Of a DNA stretch of 64,000 nucleotides, positions 1-9,362 are shown in pieces. Made by a program: the position numbers and the translations under genes. The notes under the pieces are model-generated. The model was not told the origin of the DNA and did not search any database. It was given only the letters and a program-made list of their open reading frames with translations. The DNA lies in NCBI RefSeq assembly GCF_937881195.1, contig NZ_CALGFC010000024.1, positions 85,114 through 149,113 of the forward strand, given 5' to 3'. Origin of the DNA: an uncultured Methanobrevibacter sp. (GTDB taxonomy: Archaea > Methanobacteriota > Methanobacteria > Methanobacteriales > Methanobacteriaceae). Positions within the stretch are counted from its first letter, which is position 1, and each line of letters begins with the position of its first letter.

Positions 1-1
1 C

Positions 2-376
2 AATGCTTCATGTGGACTTCATTTCATGCCAATTATTCCATATTTAACTGATAACTATGAGAATATCAATTCAGTCTTTAAAAATGCAGAAAAAATAAAT
101 GTAAATTCTATTATTTCCGGACCTCTTAACTTATATGGCAAAACAAGAGGATATTTCTTTAATTTTATTAAAAAAGAGTTTCCTAATATTTATCATGATT
201 TGTTTTCTTTGTATAAAAATGGTAAAGTTGATAAAGATTATAATAAAGATTTATTCATGAAAATTAAAAACTTTAAAAATAAATATTCTCTTGAAACTAA
301 TTATTCAAAGGCGATTAAAGAAAAAATGAAGTTTTATCACAAAAAATCAAGACAATCTTCGCTTTTTGACTATTAA
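2..376 (+). CDS. Radical SAM protein, C-terminal part (cut by window edge)
   Basis: The reading frame is open from the first bases of the window and ends in TAA at 376, so only the last 124 residues are present. The first residues read NASCGLHFMPIIPYLTDN, which resembles the part of COG1533-type radical SAM proteins (spore-photolyase-like) where a conserved MPI-P-LTD segment follows the SAM barrel. The tail is lysine-rich and ends SSLFDY. The CxxxCxxC cluster motif would lie outside the window and cannot be checked. An internal ATG at 26 is a methionine within the conserved segment, not a start. Substrate unknown. Confidence 0.65.
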   Translation, partial: NASCGLHFMPIIPYLTDNYENINSVFKNAEKINVNSIISGPLNLYGKTRGYFFNFIKKEFPNIYHDLFSLYKNGKVDKDYNKDLFMKIKNFKNKYSLETNYSKAIKEKMKFYHKKSRQSSLFDY

Positions 377-391
377 TTTATTTTAAGCAAC

Positions 392-447
392 AATTAAGAA
401 GTTTTAATTAAGAAGTTCTAATTAAGATTTTTTAATTAAGATTTTTC
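392..447. repeat. 14-bp tandem repeat, four copies
   Basis: Four head-to-tail copies of a 14-bp unit beginning AATTAAGA (392, 406, 420, 434) lie just after the stop codon of the radical SAM gene. The first two end AAGTTTT or AAGTTCT, the last two TTTTTT or TTTTTC. The T-rich units could also serve as a poly-U type terminator. Confidence 0.75.
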
Positions 448-612
448 ATTATAATATTAATTTTTATAAAAATGGTGATAAATATATAATTAAAAAAAGT
501 ATATACAAAAATATAAATATTATAATAAAGAAAAATATATTATATACTTATAAATAATTGTAATTTAAATTTATCATTATTTTTTAATGAATTTTATTAT
601 ATTTATTAATCT

Positions 613-670
613 TTTATTATTAGATTAAGAATATTTATTATTAGATTAAGATGTTTATTATAGAATTAAG
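613..670. repeat. About 20-bp tandem repeat before the riboswitch
   Basis: Three imperfect copies of TTTATTATTAGATTAAG start at 613, 634 and 654, the last running into the first base of the fluoride riboswitch. They lie in the promoter or early leader of the antiporter transcript. No function can be assigned. Confidence 0.6.
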
Positions 671-728
671 GTGATGAGGTTCCACCTATTTAACCGCCAT
701 TTTTTTAAATCTGGATGATGACTTCTAC
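670..728 (+). promoter_or_regulatory. Fluoride riboswitch (crcB motif)
   Basis: The sequence carries the conserved blocks of the crcB/fluoride riboswitch in order: GGTGATGAGGTTCCACC (670-686), then TTTAACCGCC (689-698), a short variable A/T segment, and GATGATGACTTCTAC (714-728). GGTG and CACC can form the short hairpin stem, and the AACCGCC and GATGACTTCTAC blocks match the consensus nearly base for base. It lies about 30 bases upstream of a CPA2-type antiporter, and Na+/H+ antiporters are among the gene classes known to follow this aptamer. The likely role is to turn on expression when fluoride is present; the switching mechanism is not evident from the sequence. Confidence 0.9.
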
Positions 729-757
729 TATTTATAATATATTAGTTGATGATTATT

Positions 758-1894
758 ATGGCAGATTTGTATTTAGTAATATTAGGTATACTAGTTTTTT
801 TATCAAGTTTAATTTCAGTCCGTTTGGGATTATCTGTATCAGTTATAGAGATAGTTTTTGGCGTTATAGCGGGGAATTTAGGCATAATTCATTCTGAAAC
901 TTGGATGATTTTCATTGCAAGTTTTGGAGGAATATTACTAACTTTCTTGTCTGGAACTGAGATTGATGTTAAACTTATGCGGGAAAAATTTAAAGAAACC
1001 TTTTTAATAGGATTCTTATCTTTTTTAATTCCATTTATTTTAATTTTTTTAGTTGTTCATTTTTTAGTTGGATGGAACTTAATGGCATCATTATTAGCAG
1101 GAACAGCTTTATCTGAAACATCAATAGCTGTTGTTTATTCAACATTACTCCAACAAAACTTATTTCGCTATGATATTGGTAAAATATTAATGGGAGCAAC
1201 ATTTATAACAAATATATGTACTGCTATTGCATTGAGTATACTCTTTACTAGCCCTAATATCTATATTATTATATTTTATGCAGTATCTATCTTGTTATTA
1301 GTACTTGCTTTTAAATATTCTTATAAATTTTTAGATAACTCTAAATTTTTAAAAGAAAAAGTATTGGAGATAGAAATAAAATATATATTTCTATTACTTT
1401 TTATCTTAATGTTTTTTGCAGCATTAGGGGGTGGACAAGCTATTTTGCCTGTTTTTATTTTAGGTATGCTACTTTCAAATACTTTAAATGGAAAGTCTAA
1501 TGGTCAAAAAGCAAAAGAAAGAATAAAAACTGTTGCATTTGCAGTTGTAACTCCTGTTTTTTTCATTGTGGGGGGGATGAAAGTATCTATACCATTAGTA
1601 ATTTCTGGAATAGGAATTTTCATATTAATTTTTGCCTTTAGACAGGTAGCTAAATTTATTGGTGTTTACTTTGTAACAAAAAAGTATTTAGATTCTAATA
1701 CTAATTATGTTACATTAATGATGAGTACAGGTTTGACTTTTGGTTTAATAGCTACTTTATTTGGTTTAAATATTGGTCTTATAGACACTTATTCTTATTC
1801 TATATTAACAGGAGTTTTAGTTTTAAGTGCTGTTTTACCAACAATTATTGCTCAAAAATGGTTCACTCCAAAACATTTAGAAGATTTAAACTGA
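758..1894 (+). CDS. Cation/proton antiporter (CPA2/KefB-NapA type), fluoride-riboswitch controlled
   Basis: A 378-residue integral membrane protein, hydrophobic throughout, with about 11-12 membrane segments. SGTEID (about residue 69) and the SETSIAVVYSTL segment correspond to the GxExD and unwound-helix regions of the CPA2 family of Na+(K+)/H+ antiporters. There is no C-terminal TrkA-N domain, unlike KefB/C. The ATG at 758 was chosen; TTG at 746 or ATG at 749 in the same frame are alternatives. No strong ribosome binding site is seen. The fluoride aptamer just upstream suggests it helps the cell tolerate fluoride, directly or by restoring ion and pH balance. Transported ion inferred only. 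Confidence 0.85.
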   Translation: MADLYLVILGILVFLSSLISVRLGLSVSVIEIVFGVIAGNLGIIHSETWMIFIASFGGILLTFLSGTEIDVKLMREKFKETFLIGFLSFLIPFILIFLVVHFLVGWNLMASLLAGTALSETSIAVVYSTLLQQNLFRYDIGKILMGATFITNICTAIALSILFTSPNIYIIIFYAVSILLLVLAFKYSYKFLDNSKFLKEKVLEIEIKYIFLLLFILMFFAALGGGQAILPVFILGMLLSNTLNGKSNGQKAKERIKTVAFAVVTPVFFIVGGMKVSIPLVISGIGIFILIFAFRQVAKFIGVYFVTKKYLDSNTNYVTLMMSTGLTFGLIATLFGLNIGLIDTYSYSILTGVLVLSAVLPTIIAQKWFTPKHLEDLN

Positions 1895-2044
1895 TATGGT
1901 AAGCAATAATCAAATAAAAATAATTACTAAATAGATAAAAATAGAAATAAGTATCCATTAAATAAAGATAAGAAAAAATAATAAAAAAAGTAATAAATAA
2001 AAAATGAATTAGAATAAAAATAAATCATAATAATAAAGAATCAT

Positions 2045-2141
2045 AATAATAAAGAAGTGGAATAAAAATCAATTGGAATAATAAAGAATCATAATAATAA
2101 TAATAATAATAAAGAAGTGGAATAAAAATAAATTGGAATAA
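2045..2141. repeat. 60-bp spaced direct repeat with a TAA microsatellite
   Basis: A block of about 40 bp containing AAAGAAGTGGAATAAAAAT occurs twice, exactly 60 bp apart (AAAGAAGTGG at 2051 and 2111). Between the copies is a run of about seven ATA/TAA triplets (about 2091-2112). This fills most of the 335-bp gap between the antiporter and lysS, which converge here. No gene is visible in the gap. Confidence 0.75.
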
Positions 2142-2229
2142 TAATAAATTAAAATAAGAGTAAATTAGAATAAGAATAAACTATAATAAAAGTAGTATAT
2201 TAAATAGCTTTATATTCTTATAATTTTAA

Positions 2230-3816
2230 TTACTCTTCCATTCTTAATCTTTTTATTACAAAGTCTTTATCTAATGATAATAGGAATGAAGCTGCTTTAG
2301 GGCCTTGTTTTTGTCCAAGAATCATTTTATATATGGCTTGAAATGCTTTTTGTGGTTTTAATCCATAGCTATTTAATATTTCATACATTTCATCGTGTAG
2401 TGATTCGGCTGATTTAAAGTCTTTCTCATCAATTAAATTGGCTAAATCTTTAAGAAATGCTTCCTGTTCATCGGATAACTCTAATCTAGGGATTTTTTTC
2501 ATAACTTGGAATTTAACAAATTTAGGTCCATATTTATCTAACCAATTCTTTACTTGTCCAATCCTTTCCTCAAATTGAATAATTTCTTTTTCTTTCAAAT
2601 CTTCAAATTTTTTATTTTCAAAAGTTTTTGTCAACTGGGAATTATTTTTTAAAATTTCAAATATTTTTTCAGGATTATTTCCAGCTATTTGATAAGCTAC
2701 TGTTAAAAATCTATAAGGGGGCCTAAATGGGAGAGACTCTCCTTCTTTTATTTGAGCTATTTCATAAATCTTTTTGAATTTTTTACCTTCTTTTTCTGAT
2801 GGTGCTTCTTCTTCATCAAAGAAAACTTTTTCAACTTTATCAAATTGATCTATGAAGTCAAGAAAAGCCATATTTGGTGAAAAATCTTTATGTTTCATTG
2901 GTTTACTTCTAAATATAAAATAATTTAGACTTTCTGCAGGCCCAATTTCTAACCATTGTTTTGGAGTAAAAAATACTCCTTTGGATTTACTCATTGCATC
3001 TCCATTTAGTGTAATCCATTCATAAGGAACTGGATATGGTGCTCTATAATTAAAAATCTCTTCAGATATTATTTTACTTACATCATAAGATCCACCACTA
3101 GCAGCATGATCTTTACCAAATGGTTCACAAGTAACTCCAAATATTTTCCATCTAGCTGCCCATTCTACTCTCCAAGTTAGTTTACCATTTCCAGATTTTA
3201 TATCCATTTTCCCATCGTGCCCACATTCACATTTATAGGAAATTATATCATTTTCTTCATCAAAACCATAACTTGTAGTAGTATTTACTCTTCCACACTC
3301 ATCACATATAGGATTATATGGCAACCAATTTTCTGCTAATGGATGTTCTCTATACTTATTGAATATTTTTCTAATATCTGCTGCTTTTTTCAATGAAATT
3401 CTTATATATTCATCATAAGTTCCGTCTTTGTACATTTTAAAACCAGATTTAGGAGTTAATTCAATTCCAAAATCATCTAAAACATCTAAAAGTGGTTTTT
3501 CAAAATGTTCTACAAAACTATCGCAACATCCATCAGGACATGGAATATTTGAGTAAGGCATACCAAGATATTTATCATAACTCTCTGGTAATGGGTGTGG
3601 AACTTTTCTAAGGGGGTCATGATCATCAGCTATCCATATAGTTTCTGATTTTTCACCCATTTCTCTTAATTTCTTTCCCACAGCATTTGCTATAAATACA
3701 TCACATGAATTTCCAATATGTATTGACCCTGATATTGATGTACCACTTGCAATAACATGTTTTTCCACATTCCATTCTTTTAAATCGTCAGCTATTCTCT
3801 CTATCCAATGTTTCAT
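2230..3816 (-). CDS. lysS: Lysyl-tRNA synthetase, class I
   Basis: A 528-residue archaeal class I LysRS that charges tRNA-Lys with lysine. Seen are a HIGH-type signature (SGSIHIGN, residues 29-36), the KMSKS-type loop (DAMSKSKG), the IADDHDPLRKVP segment typical of class I LysRS, and zinc-ribbon-like cysteine pairs (CDECGRVN and KCECGHDG). The frame is open for 47 more codons upstream, but that stretch is AT-rich and not conserved in type, and GGTGA sits 4 bases before the ATG at 3816; ATG at 3819 is also possible. The gene is a single unit facing the antiporter. Confidence 0.95.
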   Translation of the reverse strand: MKHWIERIADDLKEWNVEKHVIASGTSISGSIHIGNSCDVFIANAVGKKLREMGEKSETIWIADDHDPLRKVPHPLPESYDKYLGMPYSNIPCPDGCCDSFVEHFEKPLLDVLDDFGIELTPKSGFKMYKDGTYDEYIRISLKKAADIRKIFNKYREHPLAENWLPYNPICDECGRVNTTTSYGFDEENDIISYKCECGHDGKMDIKSGNGKLTWRVEWAARWKIFGVTCEPFGKDHAASGGSYDVSKIISEEIFNYRAPYPVPYEWITLNGDAMSKSKGVFFTPKQWLEIGPAESLNYFIFRSKPMKHKDFSPNMAFLDFIDQFDKVEKVFFDEEEAPSEKEGKKFKKIYEIAQIKEGESLPFRPPYRFLTVAYQIAGNNPEKIFEILKNNSQLTKTFENKKFEDLKEKEIIQFEERIGQVKNWLDKYGPKFVKFQVMKKIPRLELSDEQEAFLKDLANLIDEKDFKSAESLHDEMYEILNSYGLKPQKAFQAIYKMILGQKQGPKAASFLLSLDKDFVIKRLRMEE

Positions 3817-4326
3817 CATTTCACCAGTAAAATAATAATTTGTAATTTTATTTAAAATATAGTAATGAATTATTTTGATTATATTTTTTATTTTTAAATT
3901 CTTTATTAAATTTAAAATCAGTATTAAATAATAAGCATTATATAAATTTATTTTCAATTCTTATAAATATTATTATTAATAATTTTTAAACTATTCAATA
4001 GATAATATTTAATATTTTTATATAATACTAATTATTATATAATTATCTATTTATTAAGTATAAAATAAATTAAATGTGACAAGTATGTTAAAAAATAAAA
4101 ATTAATAGAATAAATTAGAGTATATGGGTATAATACATTTATAATTACATATTGGTAATTGTAATTTTATAATAATTAAAAAATAAAATAAATAATTATT
4201 ATATTTATTTTTAATAATAATTGATTATTATTTAATTAAAAGAAATAAATTCACTAAAAATAATAAATTTAAAATAAATAATACTAAATTTAATTAAAAA
4301 TTATAGTATTAAATTTTAATATATTA
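3817..4326. other. AT-rich gap between thiC and lysS
   Basis: About 510 bp, almost entirely A and T, holding the promoter region of lysS on the minus strand. I see no open frame with a plausible start, no RNA and no clear long inverted repeat. Confidence 0.6.
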
Positions 4327-5631
4327 TTAAACTTCATCAAAGAAATCAGGTTCAGCTTGATCTAACCATTCATTAACTATTTTAACTGCACAATAGTTTC
4401 CACACATTGTACAGGTTTCTGGATCTTCTGGAGGTCTGTTTTCTCTTATAGCTCTTGCATCAGCTGGACAAATAGCTAAATTATATTGTGATTCCCAATC
4501 AAGTTTCTTTCTTGCATTTGCCATAGCTAAATCTCTTTCTCCATTGTGAACTCCTTTTGCCATATCTCCAACATAAGTACCAATTCTTGTTGATATGACT
4601 CCTGCTTTAACATCTTCTGGTCCTGGTAATGCTAAATGTTCTGCCGGTGTAACATAACAAATAAAGTTAGCTCCTGCTTTAGCTGAAGCAGCAGCACCAA
4701 TTGAAGAAACAATGTGGTCATAACCAGGTGCAATATCACATACAATAGGTCCTAACATGTAAAATGGAGCTCCTCTACACATTTTCTTTTGTATTGTCAC
4801 ATTAGCAGGAATTTCATTAATAGGGATATGTCCAGGTCCTTCAATCATAGATTGAACACCAAAATCACGACATCTATCAACTAATTCTCCAAGTATAATC
4901 AATTCTTGCACTTGAGCTCTATCTGTAGAGTCTGCTATTGCTCCTGCTCTCATAGCATTAGCTAATGATAGTACGACATCGTGCTCTTTTGCTATTTCGA
5001 GAATGTAATCAAAATTTTCAAATAAAGGATTTTCTCTTTCATTTTCTACAATCCATGCAGAAATAAATGCTCCACCACGGCTTACAAGCCCTCCTTCTCT
5101 TCCTTGACGTTTAAGGCGAGCTAAAGTTTCAATATTAACACTTGAATGAATAGCCATAAAATCTATACCGTCTTTGGCTTGTTTTTCAATTGTTTTGAAC
5201 ATTATTTCTTCATCCATATCAATAGCGGATCCAGTTTTACGAATTGTTTCAATAGCTGCTTGATAAATTGGTACACTTCCAACAGGAATATCAGACATTT
5301 TTAAAATTCTTCTTCTAATTTCATCAAGGTCTCCACCAATACTTAGTTCCATTAGGCTGTCTGCTTGGTTATCTATAGCTATTTGGGCTTTTAGTTCTTC
5401 TTCATCAAAATCAACAATATCTGTTGATGTTCCAATTGTTGCATTTACTTTTGTTCTAAGCCCTTCTCCAATACCGCATGGAGTTATATTTCTATTGACA
5501 TTTGAGGGAATTACAATGGTACCATTAGCAACGGAGCTTCTTATAAATTCTTCGGAAACTCCTTCATTTTTAGCTACTATTTTCATTTCTTCTGTAATTA
5601 TACCATTTTTTGCATCTTCTATTTGTGTCAT
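4327..5631 (-). CDS. thiC: Phosphomethylpyrimidine synthase ThiC
   Basis: A 434-residue radical SAM enzyme that rearranges aminoimidazole ribotide into hydroxymethylpyrimidine phosphate for thiamine synthesis. The hallmark C-terminal cluster motif is present (CTMCGNYC near residues 411-418), and the barrel carries the family sequences MEGPGHIP and ICDIAPGYDHIVSSIGAA. Length is typical for archaeal ThiC, which lacks the long N-terminal extension of bacterial enzymes. Start ATG at 5631 follows TGTGAT. No TPP riboswitch is visible in the AT-rich leader. Confidence 0.95.
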   Translation of the reverse strand: MTQIEDAKNGIITEEMKIVAKNEGVSEEFIRSSVANGTIVIPSNVNRNITPCGIGEGLRTKVNATIGTSTDIVDFDEEELKAQIAIDNQADSLMELSIGGDLDEIRRRILKMSDIPVGSVPIYQAAIETIRKTGSAIDMDEEIMFKTIEKQAKDGIDFMAIHSSVNIETLARLKRQGREGGLVSRGGAFISAWIVENERENPLFENFDYILEIAKEHDVVLSLANAMRAGAIADSTDRAQVQELIILGELVDRCRDFGVQSMIEGPGHIPINEIPANVTIQKKMCRGAPFYMLGPIVCDIAPGYDHIVSSIGAAASAKAGANFICYVTPAEHLALPGPEDVKAGVISTRIGTYVGDMAKGVHNGERDLAMANARKKLDWESQYNLAICPADARAIRENRPPEDPETCTMCGNYCAVKIVNEWLDQAEPDFFDEV

Positions 5632-6128
5632 AATTAATCACATTTTAAATTAGATAATATTAAAATTTTCACTTTTTTTCAAAGTTTTTGCAATAATTTC
5701 AAATTTTCTATGTTTTTTTAAATTTTCAGAGGGACTAATAAAAACATTTTAAAAATGAAATTTATCTCAACCAAAATTAGTTCAAATAGTATTTAATTTT
5801 ATAAATTTAATTTGAATTTAAATACATTTAGATTGAATATATCTTATTATAAGCTCATAGTTTATAAACTAATCTATTTTATATTCATAATTGAATAATA
5901 AGCTTAAATTACACTTGAAAAATTTAAATTATATTTGATCTTTTTATTAAATATTATTTTTTTATTAAAAATATAAAATAATATAAATAAGTTATTAATT
6001 AGCTATTAATAAATTATTAATTATATTTTCATTAAATTTTTTTTATATATTTATTTCAATTTTTATTTTTTATTCTATTATTCTTTATATAAATTAGATT
6101 AATAATTTTCTCTAATCTTATTGAAATA
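5632..6128. other. AT-rich gap between the PfkB kinase gene and thiC
   Basis: About 500 bp of A/T-rich sequence containing the thiC promoter (minus strand). No open frame, RNA or strong palindrome was recognised. Confidence 0.55.
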
Positions 6129-6219
6129 GCTTAAAATAATACTTTAAAATAATAGCTCAAAATAATAATTTAGAATAATAGTTTAAAATAATAATTTAAA
6201 TCAATAATTTAAAATAATT
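6129..6219. repeat. 13-bp tandem repeat, seven copies
   Basis: Seven consecutive 13-bp units of the type gtTTAAAATAATA run from 6129 to 6219, ending three bases from the stop codon of the kinase gene on the minus strand. Units vary at one to three positions. The repeat lies in the 3' untranslated region of that gene. Confidence 0.8.
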
Positions 6220-6221
6220 GT

Positions 6222-7148
6222 TCAATATTGATTATTATAAAAATTATTCATTCTATCAATTACTTGATCAAAAATAGGAATATTTGTTTGACATCCTTTT
6301 TTTTCTACAATAAATGAAGAAACTGCAGATGCAAACTTAGCACACTTTTCAAGACTTTCTCCATTAATATATTCATATAAAAAACCAGCTCTATATGAAT
6401 CCCCTGCTCCCGTAGGATCAACAGCAGGTCGGTATATGGAATCAACTTTTATCTTTTCTTTTTGAGTATAAACAATACTGCCTTCTTTTCCACAAGTTTT
6501 AACAATAATACTTGGGCCTAATTCTCTTAATCCAGCTATGTCGCAATTTAAAGAATTTTGAATTCTTTCTATTTCATGATGATTTCCAAATAGTATTGTA
6601 CTATTCTTTATAACTTCTTTAAGTTTTTTTGAATCATACATGTTTAAATCTTGACCAGGGTCAAATGAAACTGTTTTTTCATTATTTTTACCTATTATAC
6701 TACTTTTTCGGTTATATGTTGGATCTCCAGTAGCTAAATGAATGGCTTCACTAGATTGGATTACTTTTTCGGGAGGATCAGCTTTTAAAAATTCTTTTCC
6801 TGCCCCCCAATAAAAATAAAATACTTGGTCTTCTTTATTATTTGTCATACCAAAAGCAGTTGGAGTATCTTCAGTTTTAGACATGATCATTGATTCGGTG
6901 TTAATATTTAAATCATGCATTTTATCTAAATATTCTGATTTTAAAAATTTATTTCCTACTGCGGATATAAGTGATGTTTTAAGACCTAATTTTGATCCAA
7001 CCATAGCTACATTAGCTCCTGCTCCTCCATGGAATATTTTCATTGTTTTTATAGGTGTAGATGAGTTTGGGTTTGGAAATTCTTCAACGGTCATTATATA
7101 ATCTATTGCTGTATGGCCTATAACAAGTAAATCCTTTTTTTTAGTCAA
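6222..7148 (-). CDS. PfkB-family sugar or nucleoside kinase
   Basis: A 308-residue ribokinase-fold kinase. Seen are the N-terminal family motif (HGGAGANVAMVGSKLG, about residues 40-55) and the C-terminal signature DPTGAGDSYRAGF, whose GAGD aspartate is the catalytic base in this family. The overall shape resembles archaeal nucleoside kinases of the MJ0406 type, but the substrate cannot be read from sequence; sugar, nucleoside or aminoimidazole riboside are all possible. ATG at 7148 follows a purine-rich AGAGAGG. It is the first gene downstream of the gap holding the candidate RNA at 7511. Confidence 0.85.
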   Translation of the reverse strand: MTKKKDLLVIGHTAIDYIMTVEEFPNPNSSTPIKTMKIFHGGAGANVAMVGSKLGLKTSLISAVGNKFLKSEYLDKMHDLNINTESMIMSKTEDTPTAFGMTNNKEDQVFYFYWGAGKEFLKADPPEKVIQSSEAIHLATGDPTYNRKSSIIGKNNEKTVSFDPGQDLNMYDSKKLKEVIKNSTILFGNHHEIERIQNSLNCDIAGLRELGPSIIVKTCGKEGSIVYTQKEKIKVDSIYRPAVDPTGAGDSYRAGFLYEYINGESLEKCAKFASAVSSFIVEKKGCQTNIPIFDQVIDRMNNFYNNQY

Positions 7149-7480
7149 TTAAAAACCTCTCTTTCTTTGATTTTTATAAGATTTTAATAATGAATTAGGT
7201 TATAATATTGAAAATTAAATTGACAATATTATGATATTTTATTTGTTTTATTATTTATTTTTATTATTTATTATTATAATCTTTTTTTATTAAAAATTCT
7301 ATTATATCTTTATATATTAATAAAAATAATTTTTTCCTATTGGTTTTCAATATTTTCTATTATTTTTATTTAGTTAGTTATTTAATATTTATTTAAAGAT
7401 TAAATAATTATTTTAGCATTTTTCATTCATTTATAATTATGTTATATATCTATATACAGAAAATATCTTTAAAAATAGAA

Positions 7481-7490
7481 AAATATAAGT
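7481..7490 (+). promoter_or_regulatory. Candidate TATA box for the non-coding RNA
   Basis: AAATATAAGT lies about 26 bases before the A/G-rich start AAGCC at 7511, the normal spacing between box A and the transcription start in archaea. The region is AT-rich, so a chance match is quite possible. Confidence 0.4.
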
Positions 7491-7510
7491 ATTATAATGT
7501 AAATATATTT

Positions 7511-7666
7511 AAGCCTTGATGAGATAATAAATTCTTACATAATTTATTGTCTAATGCATGAAAAGACGAACCCATACATGAGCTTATTCTTATTAGTTTC
7601 ATGAAACATTAGATGATGGATATGTAGGACATATTATTTTATTTATTTTTAATTTTTGGGCTTTTT
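7511..7666 (+). ncRNA. Candidate structured non-coding RNA with possible pseudoknot
   Basis: In a 790-bp gene-free stretch a GC-richer island folds well. Hairpin 1 has perfect arms AATAAATT (7526-7533) and AATTTATT (7541-7548) with loop CTTACAT. Hairpin 2 pairs TCTAATG and CATGAAA (7550-7563) with TTTCATG (7597-7603) and CATTAGA (7607-7613), leaving a 3-base bulge and a 33-base apical region with GACGAACCCATACATGAGC. The later segment ATGTAGG (7622-7628) can pair with all seven bases of loop 1 using one G-U pair, which works on the plus strand but leaves an A-C mismatch on the minus strand. It ends in GGGCTTTTT. Not a family I recognise; it has no tRNA, SRP or RNase P signatures. Confidence 0.5.
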
Positions 7667-7942
7667 ATATATTCAAACAGTTTTTAAATCTAAAACAATT
7701 ACTTAATTTGATTAAATATTATTCTTAAATTATTGTATTTTAAGTGAATTATCAAATTTAATACTATTATAATTAAAGTGATATAAATTATAAAAGATTA
7801 TTAAACTCCTTTTAAAAAATACTAAGTTCTTTTTCAAACATATAAATTCTTTTTCAAATGTTTTTTAATTTTTTAAATATTTTAAATCTTTTTAAAAGAT
7901 TTTTGGAATTTTTCATTTTATTTTGAATTTTTTTTAAATATT

Positions 7943-8863
7943 TTAAATTGATAATTTTATTTTTCTTTTCTTTGTTTTCCAAGGTCTTATCGGTACAAAA
8001 CCTTCTTGAGATATTAATTCTTGGCCTTCATTAGAAAAATACTCTATAAATTCCTGGACTTCTTTTTTTTCAGGATTAATTGCAATTAAACTAATTGCAT
8101 GTTTTGTTTCCTTTTCTAATACTTTATTTCCTTTAAAATAACTAGCATTTAAAAATGTGTATAATTTATTAGAATTTTGAACAATTTTAAATGCATCAAA
8201 TTCTGATTTAACTATCTTAATAATTTTATAAGGTATTTTATTTTTATCAAAAGTATTCCAAGCTAATCTCTGAGCATTACCTTCTATTGATACAAAATTA
8301 AGATTTTCCATATCCTTCATTTTTTTAATTTTCATATATTCATTTTGATCATTTGAAACTAGAACTAAACTATCATATCCAATCACTGTAAAATCTAAAT
8401 CCTTTTCAAATGCTATTTGTGGATCATCAAGAGCTAAAATATCAATAAATCCTTTTTCTGCTAATTTATATGCAGTAATGTCATCACTACTATAAATATC
8501 GGCTTCAAATGGGATCTCGGTAGATATAGAATCTAAAAAATTAGTTACTATATGTCCTCCTGCAATTGTTATTTTTTCATTTTCGGATACTCGGGAATTA
8601 TATTTTTCATAAATATTAACTAAATTTTTAGACTTTTTAGTTAAATATGTTCGAGAACCAGATATTTTAACTATTTTAAAACCAAGTCTATCTTCAGCAT
8701 TTTTTATTCTTCTATTTAAAACTGAGTGAGATATTTGAAGTTCTTTGGCAACAGCTCTCTGAGAATTCATTTCATTCAATAGTTTTAACGATTCAAATAG
8801 TTTATGGCTATAAGCTTCACCATTAATCTCAATTTCAATTTTTGGTTCAATCTTATATTTCAT
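7943..8863 (-). CDS. Winged-helix regulator with binding-protein-like domain (ModE/LysR-like)
   Basis: About 306 residues. An N-terminal winged helix (about residues 20-75, MNSQRAVAKELQISHSVLNRRIKNAEDRLGFKI) resembles the ModE/LysR DNA-binding domain. The remaining 200 residues look like a periplasmic-binding-protein fold (FIDILALDDPQIAF, DSLVLVSNDQ, EFIEYFSNEGQELISQEGFVPIRPW), including an ending like that of substrate-binding proteins for molybdate or tungstate. A role as an oxyanion-sensing regulator is plausible given the many molybdenum/tungsten genes nearby, but is inference. The ATG at 8863 was chosen over an in-frame GTG at 8875 because GTGAG lies just before it. Confidence 0.75.
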   Translation of the reverse strand: MKYKIEPKIEIEINGEAYSHKLFESLKLLNEMNSQRAVAKELQISHSVLNRRIKNAEDRLGFKIVKISGSRTYLTKKSKNLVNIYEKYNSRVSENEKITIAGGHIVTNFLDSISTEIPFEADIYSSDDITAYKLAEKGFIDILALDDPQIAFEKDLDFTVIGYDSLVLVSNDQNEYMKIKKMKDMENLNFVSIEGNAQRLAWNTFDKNKIPYKIIKIVKSEFDAFKIVQNSNKLYTFLNASYFKGNKVLEKETKHAISLIAINPEKKEVQEFIEYFSNEGQELISQEGFVPIRPWKTKKRKIKLSI

Positions 8864-8888
8864 ACAATTACTCACATTTTTATTTATT

Positions 8889-8911
8889 GATGATAATTAT
8901 TAATTATCATC
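8889..8911. promoter_or_regulatory. Inverted repeat in front of the winged-helix regulator
   Basis: Perfect 10-bp arms GATGATAATT (8889-8898) and AATTATCATC (8902-8911) are separated by three bases and lie 26 bp upstream of the regulator start. Position and symmetry fit an autoregulatory operator. Contains only two G/C pairs per arm, so some chance contribution is possible. Confidence 0.5.
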
Positions 8912-9362
8912 TAGATTAAGTCTCTAGCTATTATTTAAAATTATTTTTTTAGATTTCAAATTTTTATTAAATTTTAATTTTTAATAAATTATCATATTTC
9001 ATTAATTAAATTTTATTAATTAAATAAATAATTTTAAATAAATTAAAATTTAATAAAAATTATATTGTACTATACTATAGAAAAATTATATATTGCACAT
9101 AGTATATTAATGCAATTTCCTTTTGTGTGTTATATGAAAAATATAAAATATTATATTATTTTAATTAAAATTCATAATTTATAATTAAAAGTATAATATA
9201 TAATTAAATCTATAGTTAAATATATCCTAATGGATAATATTATAATATTGGTGCAATTATGATATTAAATTGAAGATATTAGCTCATGATTAAGTCATGA
9301 TATAATATAGTAATATTATTCTATGAATATTATTTCTTTATAATTTCAATTTTTAAAGCTTT

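Noticed and set aside
715..897. Short plus-strand frame overlapping the riboswitch
   Set aside because: It is a shadow of the antiporter gene in another frame, without family resemblance, and begins inside the aptamer.
3817..3957. 47-residue N-terminal extension of LysS
   Set aside because: The stretch is AT-rich and hydrophobic, unlike LysRS, while a GGTGA ribosome binding site sits before the ATG at 3816, giving the standard N-terminus.
4327..5631. Riboswitch control of thiC
   Set aside because: The leader (5632-5800) has neither TPP aptamer half and is nearly all A/T.
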